This document shows, piece after piece, positions 1 to 9,179 of a stretch of 38,916 nucleotides of DNA. Below the pieces are notes generated by a model that was not told the DNA's origin, made no database searches, and saw only the letters and a program-made list of their open reading frames with translations. Within the stretch, counting starts at the first letter, position 1; each line of letters starts with the position of its first letter. The position numbers and the translations under genes are program-made. Location: contig JBFKQC010000035.1 in the NCBI GenBank assembly GCA_041627895.1, positions 1 to 38,916 on the forward strand, in the 5' to 3' direction. This DNA is from JBFKQC01 sp041627895. Lineage in GTDB: Bacteria > Pseudomonadota > Alphaproteobacteria > Rhodobacterales > Rhodobacteraceae.

Positions 1-61
1 CGCGCGAACGGCCTGACGGCCGTGCCTCCGGCGGGCGTATTTGCGACGAGAAGAAGCGGAC

Positions 62-1009
62 ATGGGCGGCTACATCCTGAAACGCCTGGTCTCGGCGGTG
101 CCGGTCCTGCTGGGCATCACCGTCATCGTGTTCCTGATCATGGCGATGATCCCGGGCGATCCGGCGACCGCGATCCTCGGCAGCTACGCGACACCTGAGA
201 ACGTCGAGAAGCTGAACCGCGACCTCGGCCTCGACAAGCCGCTGGTGCAGCGCTACTTCATCTGGCTCGGGAACATGGCCCAGGGCGATTTCGGGCGCTC
301 GTTCTCGCTGAACCGCCCGGTGCTCGACGAAGTCGCGGAACGCTTCAACGCGACGCTTGTCCTGGCCGGAACCGCCTTTGTGCTTTGCGCGCTGCTCGGC
401 ATCCTTGCCGGCGTGGTCTCGGCGGCGCGCCAGTATGGCTGGGCCGACAAGGGCATCACGTTCGTCGTGCTGATCGGCATTTCGGTGCCGTCCTTCTTTC
501 TGGGCATGATGATGATCCTGGCCTTCGCGGTGAACCTGCGCTGGCTGCCGGTTTCGGGCATGTACGCGATCTATGGCGGCGGCGATCTGCCGGACCTGCT
601 GCGCCACCTGGTGATGCCCGCCTCTGCGCTGGCCGTGGTCGCGACCGGCGTGATCGCGCGGCTCAGCCGGTCGGCGATGCTCGAAGTGCTGCGCCAGGAC
701 TTCATTCGCACCGCCCGCGCGAAGGGCGCGCCCGAACACGGGGTCGTCTGGCGCCACGCGCTGAAGGCGGCGATGGTCTCGATCATCCCGGTGCTCGGGG
801 TGCAGGCCGGGTTCGTCCTGTCCGGCGCGGTCTATGTCGAGATCGTGTTCCAGTGGCCCGGCGTGGGCCGGATGCTGGTCGACGCGATCCTGAAGCGCGA
901 CATCCTGCTGGTGCAGGGCGGGGTGGTCTTCGTCGCCGCCTGCTACGTGATGTTCAACATCGTGGTCGACGTGGCGCAAAGCCTGCTCGACCCGCGGATC
1001 AAGACGTGA
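62..1009 (+). CDS. ABC importer permease, DppB/OppB type
   Basis: Inner-membrane permease of a peptide/nickel-type (Dpp/Opp) ABC importer, 315 residues, the usual family length. The N-terminal membrane segment (about residues 9-29) is followed by the family's extracytoplasmic stretch (PGDP near 31) and further membrane segments from about 100. The EAA cytoplasmic loop that docks on the ATPase is visible as DFIRTARAKG (213-222). It ends in DPRIK, as DppB proteins do. ATG 62 is preferred over TTG 41 because the N-terminus then starts as in relatives (MGGYILKRL) and a purine-rich stretch precedes it. It overlaps the next gene by 4 bases. Substrate cannot be told from sequence; no binding protein is in the window, and it probably lies upstream of position 1. 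Confidence 0.93.
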   Translation: MGGYILKRLVSAVPVLLGITVIVFLIMAMIPGDPATAILGSYATPENVEKLNRDLGLDKPLVQRYFIWLGNMAQGDFGRSFSLNRPVLDEVAERFNATLVLAGTAFVLCALLGILAGVVSAARQYGWADKGITFVVLIGISVPSFFLGMMMILAFAVNLRWLPVSGMYAIYGGGDLPDLLRHLVMPASALAVVATGVIARLSRSAMLEVLRQDFIRTARAKGAPEHGVVWRHALKAAMVSIIPVLGVQAGFVLSGAVYVEIVFQWPGVGRMLVDAILKRDILLVQGGVVFVAACYVMFNIVVDVAQSLLDPRIKT

Positions 1010-2882
1010 CCGGGTTCCTGAAACTGCTCGCGCGGAACCGCCTGGCCCTGGCGGGCGGGGTGGTGCTGGCGCTGGTGGTCCTGGTCGCGCTTCTGGTCCC
1101 GCTTCTGCCATTGAAACCGCCGGACGTCACCAATACCGCCGAGCGGTTCCAGCGTCCCTTCAGCGAGGGACATCGCCTGGGCACCGACCATCTGGGCCGC
1201 GATCTGCTGTCGCGCCTCCTCTGGGGCACGCGCCTGAGCCTTGCCGTGGGCACGGCGGCCGCGATCATCGCGGCTGTCATCGGGTCGGCCATCGGTATCG
1301 TCGCGGGGTATTTCGGCGGGCGCACCGACAACATCATCATGCGCGGCGTCGACATGCTGATGGCGTTTCCCTACATCCTGCTGGCGCTGGCCATCGTCGC
1401 GGCACTCGGCCCCGGCCTTCTGAATGCGCTGATCGCGGTCGCGGCCGTCAACATCCCGTTCTTCGCCCGCAACATCCGTGGCGTGACTGTCGGAATCGCG
1501 CACAAGGAGTTCGTCGATGCCGCGCGGCTGGCGGGCATGGGGCACGGGCGCATCCTGTTGCAGGAAATCCTGCCCAACGTCGTACCCGTGATCGTCATCG
1601 CGATGTCGACGACCATCGGCTGGATGATTCTCGAAACCGCGGGGCTCAGCTTTCTTGGCCTCGGCTCGCAGCCGCCGCAGGCCGATCTGGGCTCTATGCT
1701 GGGCGAGGCGCGATCCGCGCTGATCACGAGCCCGCACACCTCGGTGGTGCCTGGGCTGATGATCTTCGTGATCGTCATGTCGATCAATCTGCTGGGCGAC
1801 GGGGTGCGCGACGCCCTCGACCCGCGGCTGCGCTCGGGCGCGCTGACGCGGCCGCAGCCCGCCACCACCGTCCGGCGAACGCAGGTGCCCAAGGGGCCGG
1901 GCACAGGCGTTCTGGACGTGCGCGACCTGGAAACGCAATTCCACGTCGGCCCGCGCATCTACCGCGCCGTCAATCGGGTCGGTCTGCAGGTCGCCCATGG
2001 CGAATGCCTCGGCGTCATCGGTGAAAGCGGCTGCGGCAAATCGGTCACGGCACTCAGCATCATGGGCCTTGTCGCATCACCGCCGGGCGTGATCACCGGC
2101 GGCGCGGTGTTTTTCGCCGGGCAGGACCTGGTCGGCGCACCATATGCCAGCCTGCGCCGGCTGCGTGGCGACAAGGTGGCCTATATCTTTCAGGACCCGC
2201 TGGCCACATTGCACCCGCTGATCCGGATCGGCGATCAACTGGCCGAAGCGATCCGCGTGCATCACGCGGTTCCCGGGGCCGAGCTGCGCCGGCGCGCCGT
2301 CGCGCTTTTGCGCGATGTCCGGATCCCGAATGCCGAGGCGCGGGTCGACAGCTTTCCCCACGAGCTGTCCGGCGGTATGCGCCAGCGGGTCGGCATCGCC
2401 ATGGCGCTGGCGAACGAGCCGGAGTTGATCATCGCCGACGAGCCGACCACGGCGCTGGACGTGACCGTGCAGGCGCAGATCCTGTCGCTGCTCGACGATC
2501 TCCGGCGCGAACGCGGTCTGGCCATCCTGTTCATCACGCACGACTTCGGCGTGGTCGCGCAGCTTTGCGACCGGGTGGCGGTGATGTATGCCGGCCGGAT
2601 CGTCGAGGAGGGCCCGACCGGCGATATCCTGGACCGGCCGGCACACCCGTACACGAAGCGCCTGATGGGATGTGTGCCCGAACTCGGCGGCGGACGCCGC
2701 AGGCTGGCAGCGATCCCGGGCCTGCCGCCTGCGGTCGACGATCTTCCGGCGGGCTGTGCCTTTGCGCCGCGCTGCGACCGCGCGGCGGACGCCTGCCGCG
2801 CCGCGCCGATCGGCCTGACGCGCAGCGGCGTTCGCGCCGTCAGATGCCTGTACCCGGAACAAGAGATCGCGAGGCAATCCGC

Positions 2883-2886
<4 letters not shown>
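1006..2886 (+). CDS. Fused ABC permease (DppC type) and ATPase (DppD type)
   Basis: One 626-residue protein joins two usually separate subunits of a Dpp/Opp importer. Residues 1-275 are a DppC-like permease with an N-terminal membrane segment, the GTDHLGRD motif, an EAA loop (EFVDAARLAGMG) and the usual DALDPRLR end. A linker of about 25 residues rich in Pro, Arg and Thr follows. From about 301 comes a DppD-like ATPase: Walker A GESGCGKS (about 339), signature LSGGMRQR (about 453), Walker B LIIADEPTTALD (about 474), and the C-terminal Cys-containing peptide-transporter extension (CAFAPRC, about 584). GTG 1006 overlaps the stop of the upstream permease, giving translational coupling. There is no stop between the two halves, so this is a true fusion. 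Similar fusions are known in alphaproteobacteria. Confidence 0.9.
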
Positions 2887-3810
<924 letters not shown>

Positions 3811-3839
<29 letters not shown>

Positions 3840-4584
3840 TAGCGAACCCGTTCGGCTTAGCCGCCCGGCGCGGGTCGCGGAAGAGATCAAGTCCTGGCTC
3901 GTGTCCGAGAACATGGCGCCCGGCGACCGGCTGCCGAACGAGCAGGAGCTGATCGAACGCTTCGGCATGTCCAAGGGCACGATCCGCGAGGCGATGCGCA
4001 TTCTCGAGGCGCAGGGATTGGTCAAGACCCGCACCGGACCAGGCGGCGGCGCGTTCGTGCACGAGGTGTCGCTGGAACGCGCGCGGGCGCTGCTGGGGAA
4101 CTACTTCTACTTCAAAAACCTTTCCATCGCCGACATTTACCAGATCCGCCTGGCGCTCGAGCCGGAATTGGCGGCCTCATTGTCGGGCAAGCTGGGCGAC
4201 GCCGAACTGGGCCGCCTCGAAGAAAACATCTCCACCTATGACAGGCCGCCGGCAAATGCCGCAGAGGAACGCGCGCAACATGTGGCATCCCTGCGTTTTC
4301 ACGAGATACTGGCGTCTTATGCGGAGAACGAGCTTTTGGGGTTCATGGTCGGGTTCATGGCGAACATGCTGGCGGACCTCACCGTCTACCGCCGGCTTTA
4401 CGAGCCACGGAACTACGAGCTTTGGCGCAAGGGGAAAGACTATCAGGCGGCCCTGATTGCGGCGCTGCGTCGCGGCGACGCCGCGCGGGCCCGCGAAACG
4501 ATGCGGTCGCATATGCAAACCGCGTGGGCGCTCATGGCCGAGCAGGAAGCCGAAATGGAACGCCGGTTCCTGAGGGCTCGCTGA
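3811..4584 (+). CDS. GntR-family regulator, FadR/FCD subfamily
   Basis: Cytoplasmic transcription regulator of 257 residues. A winged helix-turn-helix (about 14-78; GDRLPNEQELIERFGMSKG and TIREAMRILEAQGLV are typical GntR sequence) is followed by an all-helical FCD ligand-binding domain (about 104-240) with His residues in FHEIL and MRSHMQ that often bind metal in this fold. TTG 3811 is chosen because a strong ribosome-binding sequence GGAGGAAGG sits 5 bases before it; the next in-frame candidate (GTG 3901) would cut the HTH. The start lies inside the upstream ATPase gene, so it is co-transcribed and probably controls the importer in response to the imported compound or a breakdown product. 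The ligand is unknown. Confidence 0.88.
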
Positions 4585-4648
4585 TCTTGCCGGGGCTCTG
4601 CGGCGCAGACGGCAGCATGCCCCGAACCGCGCACAAGCGCCTTGCGTC

Positions 4649-5089
4649 CTACCACCGCCCCAGCGCGTCCTCGTCCTCGTCCCTGGCCGCGACCCAGCCG
4701 GCGCCCGATCCGGTCACTTCCTTCTTCCAGAACGGCGCGCGGGATTTGAGGTAGTCCATCAGGAATTCGGCCGCCGCGAAAGCATCGCCGCGATGCGCCG
4801 CGGCGGTGGCGACCATCATGATGGTCTCGCCCGGCGCCAACCGGCCGTGGCGGTGGATCACCAGGCTGTCCTTCAGCGACCAGCGCGCCACCGCTTCGGC
4901 CTCGATCGCGGCGATCGCCTTTTCGGTCATGCCGGGATAATGCTCGATCTCCATGTGCTTCAGATCGCCGGTGTCGTCGCGCACGATGCCGGCAAAGCTG
5001 ACCTGCGCGCCCACATCGCGGCGGCCCCGGGCGAAACCGGCCAGTTCCGCGCCGGGATCGAAGGGCTCTGCCTGAACCCTGACCGACAT
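4649..5089 (-). CDS. moaE: Molybdopterin synthase catalytic subunit
   Basis: MoaE, 146 residues (normal length), the large subunit of molybdopterin synthase. It transfers sulfur from MoaD thiocarboxylate to precursor Z (cyclic pyranopterin monophosphate) to form the dithiolene of molybdopterin. Recognised by the early VSFAGIVRD block, the HRHGRL motif, the AAHRGDAF motif, and KSRAPFWKKEV, which carries the catalytic lysines. It begins one base after the moaD stop, so the two subunits are co-translated. Converges with the GntR gene. Confidence 0.95.
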   Translation of the reverse strand: MSVRVQAEPFDPGAELAGFARGRRDVGAQVSFAGIVRDDTGDLKHMEIEHYPGMTEKAIAAIEAEAVARWSLKDSLVIHRHGRLAPGETIMMVATAAAHRGDAFAAAEFLMDYLKSRAPFWKKEVTGSGAGWVAARDEDEDALGRW

Positions 5090-5090
5090 C

Positions 5091-5339
5091 TCACCCGCCC
5101 GTCATCGGCGGGAAGAACGCGACCTCGCGCACGCCCGCGAGCGGCGCGTCGAAGCTGCCGAGTTCCTGATCGAGCGCCACGCGCAGCGCCGCGGTGTCGG
5201 CGAACGCGGCCGCATAGCGCGGCTCGCGGGCTTTCAGTTCCTCGACCAGGTCGGCGACGGTGACGGCTGCGGTTTCGACCCGCTCCTTCGGCAGCCCGAT
5301 CCGCTCGCGCACCCAGGCGAAATAGAGAACCTCGATCAT
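5091..5339 (-). CDS. moaD: Molybdopterin synthase sulfur carrier subunit
   Basis: MoaD, 82 residues, a ubiquitin-like (beta-grasp) protein whose C-terminal Gly-Gly is adenylated and thiocarboxylated to donate sulfur to MoaE. The sequence starts MIEVLYFAWVRERIG and ends FFPPMTGG, both diagnostic. ATG 5339 overlaps the pgsA stop (ATGA), which decides the start; a longer reading from 5447 would lie inside pgsA. Placement between pgsA and moaE in one leftward operon links it directly to its partner. Confidence 0.95.
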   Translation of the reverse strand: MIEVLYFAWVRERIGLPKERVETAAVTVADLVEELKAREPRYAAAFADTAALRVALDQELGSFDAPLAGVREVAFFPPMTGG

Positions 5340-6010
5340 CGCGCCTTTTCCCCTTCGCGGAAGAACGGCAGCGCCTTCAGGAAATAGTCGATCCCCGAGA
5401 CCAGCGTCAGCGCCGCGGCGATCCAGAGCAGTACCGTGCCGCCCCACCAGGACCAGTAGGCGCCCTGGATGTTCCAGATCAGCCCCACCGTGTCAGGCAG
5501 ATCGCCCGCCACGATCGCGGCAACGGTCGCCTCGTCCATCCCGACCGTGCGGTCCAGCATGTGATGCTCGAAGATGCCCGTGGCGAACAGCACCGTCATG
5601 GCAATCATTTGGGTGAAGGTCTTGTATTTCGCAAGCTTCGTCACCTTCAGCGTGCGGGCCTTGTCGCCGAGGAACTCGCGCATGCCCGACACGAAGACCT
5701 CGCGGAAGATGATCACCGTGGCCGGCAGCAGGATCCAGGGGTTCATGCCGGAAAACCCCGTGATCACCAAAAGCGCGATCACCACCATCGCCTTGTCGGC
5801 GATCGGGTCCAGCATCGCGCCGAACCGGCTTTCCTGCTTCCATAGCCGTGCAAGGTAGCCGTCGAAGTAATCGGTGATCGCGGCGCCGACGAACAGCAGC
5901 ATCGCGAACCAGTCGGCCCAGGGCCGCAGGAAATACAGGAACATCACGGCAACGCCAGGCGCGGCTATCAGGCGCAGCGTGGTCAGGATGTTCGGGATCG
6001 TCCATGTCAT
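5336..6010 (-). CDS. pgsA: CDP-diacylglycerol--glycerol-3-phosphate 3-phosphatidyltransferase
   Basis: Inner-membrane enzyme making phosphatidylglycerol phosphate, the committed step to phosphatidylglycerol and cardiolipin; 224 residues. The CDP-alcohol phosphotransferase signature is complete: D47, D50-G51, A54-R55, G64, D68 and D72. The start MTWTIPNILTTLRL is typical. It is longer than the 182-residue E. coli enzyme because of an insert between late membrane segments (about 145-190, containing many acidic residues and a Trp-rich stretch). A ribosome-binding sequence (AGGAAAG) precedes the ATG. It overlaps moaD by 4 bases. Phosphatidylserine synthase has the same signature, but the N-terminus and size favour PgsA. 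Confidence 0.93.
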   Translation of the reverse strand: MTWTIPNILTTLRLIAAPGVAVMFLYFLRPWADWFAMLLFVGAAITDYFDGYLARLWKQESRFGAMLDPIADKAMVVIALLVITGFSGMNPWILLPATVIIFREVFVSGMREFLGDKARTLKVTKLAKYKTFTQMIAMTVLFATGIFEHHMLDRTVGMDEATVAAIVAGDLPDTVGLIWNIQGAYWSWWGGTVLLWIAAALTLVSGIDYFLKALPFFREGEKAR

Positions 6011-6194
6011 GGCGCTTTCCTACCCCGTGATGGCGGGACAGGAAAGACACCCATGCGTGACGCCACGCGCGGCCAAGGGGCGCCAATCCGGCATGGCCGG
6101 GAATGTCCATTCCATCCCTCGGAACAAGTTCGTTGCCTGGCAACTCCAGCCAACGCGGTTCGGATCGAATGAACAACCGCCTGAAAAGTCACAT

Positions 6195-8075
6195 CTAACC
6201 GCGCTCGTGGAAGAAGTCGTAGATCGTCTCGGCCAGCCGCTCGGAAATGCCCTCGACCGCCTTCAGATCGGCCAGGTTCGCGCGGCCGACGGCCTTGGCG
6301 CTGCCGAAATGCGCCAGCAGCGCGCGCTTGCGCGTCGCGCCCACGCCCGGCACGTCGTCGAGCGGGGTGGCACCCACAGCCTTGGCGCGCTTCTGCCGGT
6401 GCGCGCCGATCGCGAAACGGTGCGCCTCGTCGCGCAGGCGCTGGATGAAGTAGAGCACCGGGTCATTGTGCCGCAGCGCCCTGGGACGCGTGCCGATGCG
6501 GTGGAATTCCTCTTTGCCCGCATCGCGGTCGACACCCTTGGCGACGCCGATCATGGCAATGTCCTCGACCCCCAGTTCGGCCATGATCTCGTGCACCGCG
6601 CTCACCTGTCCCGCCCCGCCGTCGATCAGCAGGAGGTCGGGCCATTGTCCCTGCGCGCGGTCGGGGTCCTCTTTCAGTAGGCGGCGGAAGCGGCGGGTCA
6701 GCACCTCTTTCATCATCCCGAAATCGTCGCCCGGGGTCAGGTCCTCGCCCTTGATGTTGAACTTGCGGTACTGGTTCCTGATCAGCCCGTCCGGCCCCGC
6801 GACGATCATCGCGCCCACGGCATGCGCACCCTGGATGTGGCTGTTGTCGTAGACCTCGATGCGCTCGGGCGCGGCATCGAGCCCGAACACCTCCGCCACG
6901 CCGCGCAACAGCTTCGCCTGGGTCGCGGTCTCGGCCATCTTGCGCGCCAGGCCTTCGCGCGCATTCCTGAGCGCTCCGGCCACAAGCTCGGCCTTCTCAC
7001 CGCGCTGTGGCACCAGAATCTCGACCTTGCGGCCCGCCTTTTCCGACAGCGCCTCGGCCATCAGGTCCGGGTCCTCGATGGCGTGGCTGAGGACAAGTTG
7101 CCTCGGCGGCTCCTTGTTGTCGTAAAACTGCCCGACGAAGGCCTGCAGCACCTCGTCCGGGCTTTCGGTGCCGCCCAGGCGCGGATAGTAGTCGCGGTTG
7201 CCCCAGTTCTGGTTGGCGCGGATGAAGAACACCTGCACGCAGGCCTGACCGCTTTCCATGTGCAGGGCGATCACGTCGGCCTCGGCGACGCTGCGCGGGT
7301 TGATGCCCTGCGCCGACTGAACCTGGGTCAGCGCACGGATGCGGTCGCGCAGCGCGGCGGCGCGCTCGAATTCCAGCGCCTCGCTGGCCTCTTCCATCTG
7401 CTGCGCCAGCTCGGCCTGCACCTTCGTCGTCTTGCCCTGCAGGAACCGCTCGGCGTCGCCGACCAGCGCGCCATAGCCGGCCTCGTCAATATAGCCCACG
7501 CAAGGCGCCGAGCACCGCTTGATCTGATACAGCAGGCAGGGCCGCGTGCGGCTTTCGAAGGTCGCATCCGAGCAGTTGCGCAGGAGAAACACCTTCTGCA
7601 ACTGGTTCAGCGTCCGGTTCACCGCCCCGGCGCTGGCGAAGGGGCCGTAATAGGCGCCCTTCTCTTTCTTTGCGCCGCGGTGCTTCTTGATCTGGGGAAA
7701 GGCGTGGTCCTTGGCCACCAGGATGTTCGGAAACGACTTGTCGTCACGCAAAAGCACGTTGTAGCGCGGCTTCAGCTGCTTGATCAGGTTCTGTTCCAGC
7801 AGCAGCGCCTCGGTCTCGGTCCGCGTCGTCAGGAACATCATCGAGGCCGTGTCGCGGATCATCCGCGCGATGCGCGGGCTGTGGCCGGCGGGCCGGGCAT
7901 AGCTGGACACCCGCGCCTTGAGGTTGCGCGCCTTGCCGACGTAAAGCACCCGGCTCTCGGCATCGAGCATCCGGTAGACGCCCGGGCTGGCATCGAGCGT
8001 CTTCAGGTAGGACCGGATACAGGCGAACCCGGTGGGCGCCTGCGCGGCCGCGGCGGTGTCTGGGCGGTCAGTCAC
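6195..8075 (-). CDS. uvrC: Excinuclease ABC subunit C
   Basis: UvrC, 626 residues, makes the two incisions flanking a DNA lesion in nucleotide excision repair after UvrAB loading. Domains in order: GIY-YIG nuclease (about 30-110; GVYRML, then VLYVGKARNLKARV), a Cys-containing region, the UvrB-binding UVR motif (about 205-240; EEASEALEFERAAALRDRI), the RNase H-like 3' nuclease half (EVYDNSHIQG and LLIDGGAGQ), and C-terminal helix-hairpin-helix repeats (DVPGVGATRKRALL and VEGISERLAETIY). The start is GTG 8075, with no clear ribosome-binding sequence nearby. The order uvrC-pgsA-moaD-moaE suggests one transcription unit, though 184 bases separate uvrC from pgsA. Confidence 0.95.
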   Translation of the reverse strand: MTDRPDTAAAAQAPTGFACIRSYLKTLDASPGVYRMLDAESRVLYVGKARNLKARVSSYARPAGHSPRIARMIRDTASMMFLTTRTETEALLLEQNLIKQLKPRYNVLLRDDKSFPNILVAKDHAFPQIKKHRGAKKEKGAYYGPFASAGAVNRTLNQLQKVFLLRNCSDATFESRTRPCLLYQIKRCSAPCVGYIDEAGYGALVGDAERFLQGKTTKVQAELAQQMEEASEALEFERAAALRDRIRALTQVQSAQGINPRSVAEADVIALHMESGQACVQVFFIRANQNWGNRDYYPRLGGTESPDEVLQAFVGQFYDNKEPPRQLVLSHAIEDPDLMAEALSEKAGRKVEILVPQRGEKAELVAGALRNAREGLARKMAETATQAKLLRGVAEVFGLDAAPERIEVYDNSHIQGAHAVGAMIVAGPDGLIRNQYRKFNIKGEDLTPGDDFGMMKEVLTRRFRRLLKEDPDRAQGQWPDLLLIDGGAGQVSAVHEIMAELGVEDIAMIGVAKGVDRDAGKEEFHRIGTRPRALRHNDPVLYFIQRLRDEAHRFAIGAHRQKRAKAVGATPLDDVPGVGATRKRALLAHFGSAKAVGRANLADLKAVEGISERLAETIYDFFHERG

Positions 8076-8106
8076 GGATTAACTTTTGATTCCCCTCGGC
8101 GCTGCA

Positions 8107-8134
8107 ATCATATGGCGCGGGACTCAAGCAAAAA
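8107..8134 (-). promoter_or_regulatory. Possible uvrC promoter
   Basis: On the minus strand TATGAT (8107-8112) is a fair -10 box; a weak -35 (TTTTTG, 8129-8134) lies 16 bases upstream. It is 32 bases before the uvrC GTG. Inference from consensus only. Confidence 0.3.
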
Positions 8135-8271
8135 CAAATCCACGAAAGCTGTGGAAAACCCTGTCGGTAAGTTTCAGACACAAGGAATTTCTCCTTTGTT
8201 TCGGCCCGCTTCGTCACTTTGCCCAAATTTTAAGCGCTACCGCAAGGCATTGATTTCTATCGGGAATTTTC

Positions 8272-8285
8272 TTAACGGCCGTTAA
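8272..8285. promoter_or_regulatory. 14-bp perfect palindrome, possible operator
   Basis: TTAACGGCCGTTAA is its own reverse complement. It lies in the AT-rich gap upstream of uvrC, about 200 bases from its start. The TTAA ends are 6 bases apart, one less than the CtrA box (N7), so it is CtrA-like but not a match. The binding protein is unknown. Confidence 0.35.
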
Positions 8286-8358
8286 ATTATTGTTTTCATT
8301 ATGAGAATCGTGGCGCTTTGGTGAACCTTTCGTGAACGGTGCACAAGTCAACCGGGAA

Positions 8359-8373
8359 GGCAAAAAAATTGCC
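8359..8373 (-). terminator. Weak terminator after SDR gene
   Basis: GGCAA and TTGCC form a 5-bp stem around an A/T run, 12 bases past the SDR stop on the minus strand. The stem is short, so termination would be partial at best. Confidence 0.3.
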
Positions 8374-8384
8374 GCCTGTCAGCG

Positions 8385-9170
8385 CTATTCAACGCCCAGC
8401 ACGTCGGGCGTTTGCCAGGCCAGATGCTGGCCCCCGTCGACGCAGATGAGCTGCCCGGTAACCGCCGGGGCCGCCACGAAATAGCGCAGCGCGGCGACGA
8501 TATCGGCCGCGTTCGAGCCCCGCCGCAGCACCGTCGCCTCGCGTTGCCGGGCGAAATGCCGCTCGGACTGGCGGTGCCCCCTTAGCGTCGGGCCGGGGCC
8601 GATCGCGTTCACCCGCACCCTCGGGGCGAGGCCCTGCGCGGCGGTGCGGGTGAAGGCCCACAGCCCCATCTTTGCGATAGTGTAGGTCATGAACTCGGGC
8701 GTCAGTTTCCTGACCCGCTGGTCGATCATGTTGACGACCAGCGCCTCGGCCATCGGCTCGCCCGCCTCGTCCGTCGAGGGCTCGGGCGCCTGGGCGGCCA
8801 GCGCCTGGGTCAGCACGAAGGGCGCGCGCAGGTTCGAGCCGATGTGCCGGTCCCAGCTTTCGCGGGTCGCGGTCTCAATCGTGTCGTGCTCGAAGATCGA
8901 GGCGTTGTTGACCAGCAGGGTGACCGGACCGTCCAGCGCCGCGGCGGCTGCGGGCAACAATGCTTGCGCGGCGTCCTCGTCCAGCAGGTCCGCGTGCAGC
9001 GCCGCGGCGCCGCGCCCCATCGCGCGCACTCCTGCGGCCACGGCCTCCGCCCCTTCGGCCGAGGCGGCATAATGCACCGCGACGTCAAAACCGTCCTCGG
9101 CCAGCGCCAGCGCCATGGCGCGCCCCAGCCGTGCGCCGCCCCCCGTCACCAATGCCTTGCGCAGTCTCAT
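8385..9170 (-). CDS. SDR oxidoreductase, pteridine-reductase-like (FolM/PTR1 type)
   Basis: NAD(P)H-dependent short-chain reductase, 261 residues. The cofactor motif is TGGGARLGRA (9-18) rather than the usual TGxxxGIG, followed by HY near 33-34, NNAS at 88-91, and YTIAK with Tyr163 and Lys167. At the position of the usual catalytic Ser there is Asp150 (NMID), 13 residues before Tyr163. The RLG motif, NNAS and this Asp are marks of pteridine/dihydrofolate reductases such as Leishmania PTR1 (D181, Y194) and bacterial FolM. A role in reducing a dihydropterin or dihydrofolate is therefore inferred. A clear ribosome-binding sequence (GAGGAGGGG) precedes ATG 9170, 9 bases after the antiporter stop. 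A generic SDR with another substrate cannot be excluded. Confidence 0.8.
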   Translation of the reverse strand: MRLRKALVTGGGARLGRAMALALAEDGFDVAVHYAASAEGAEAVAAGVRAMGRGAAALHADLLDEDAAQALLPAAAAALDGPVTLLVNNASIFEHDTIETATRESWDRHIGSNLRAPFVLTQALAAQAPEPSTDEAGEPMAEALVVNMIDQRVRKLTPEFMTYTIAKMGLWAFTRTAAQGLAPRVRVNAIGPGPTLRGHRQSERHFARQREATVLRRGSNAADIVAALRYFVAAPAVTGQLICVDGGQHLAWQTPDVLGVE

Positions 9171-9179
9171 CGCCCCTCC

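Larger units (their letters stand above)
8076..8384. other. Intergenic region, SDR gene to uvrC
   Basis: 309 bases without a convincing gene and markedly more AT-rich than the surroundings. It holds a small hairpin after the SDR stop, a perfect 14-bp palindrome at 8272-8285, a tandem GTGAAC pair 11 bases apart near 8321-8340, and a possible uvrC -10 element. An open frame on the plus strand from 8111 to 8283 has no ribosome-binding sequence and is not called. The region most likely carries the uvrC promoter and its control sites. Confidence 0.5.

Noticed and set aside
8..23. ACGGCC-TGAC-GGCCGT hairpin at the left edge
   Set aside because: Six-bp stem only, and the upstream gene is outside the window, so a terminator cannot be judged.
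385..1005. Upstream extension of the permease-ATPase fusion
   Set aside because: It is a frame shadow of the first permease; the real start is the overlapping GTG 1006.
4585..4648. Inverted bases TCTGCG-G-CGCAGA between the GntR gene and moaE as a terminator
   Set aside because: One-base loop and no T run; the gap is only 64 bases.
8111..8283. Plus-strand open frame starting MARDSSKNKST in the uvrC upstream gap
   Set aside because: No ribosome-binding sequence, overlaps the likely uvrC promoter, and composition is that of intergenic AT-rich DNA.
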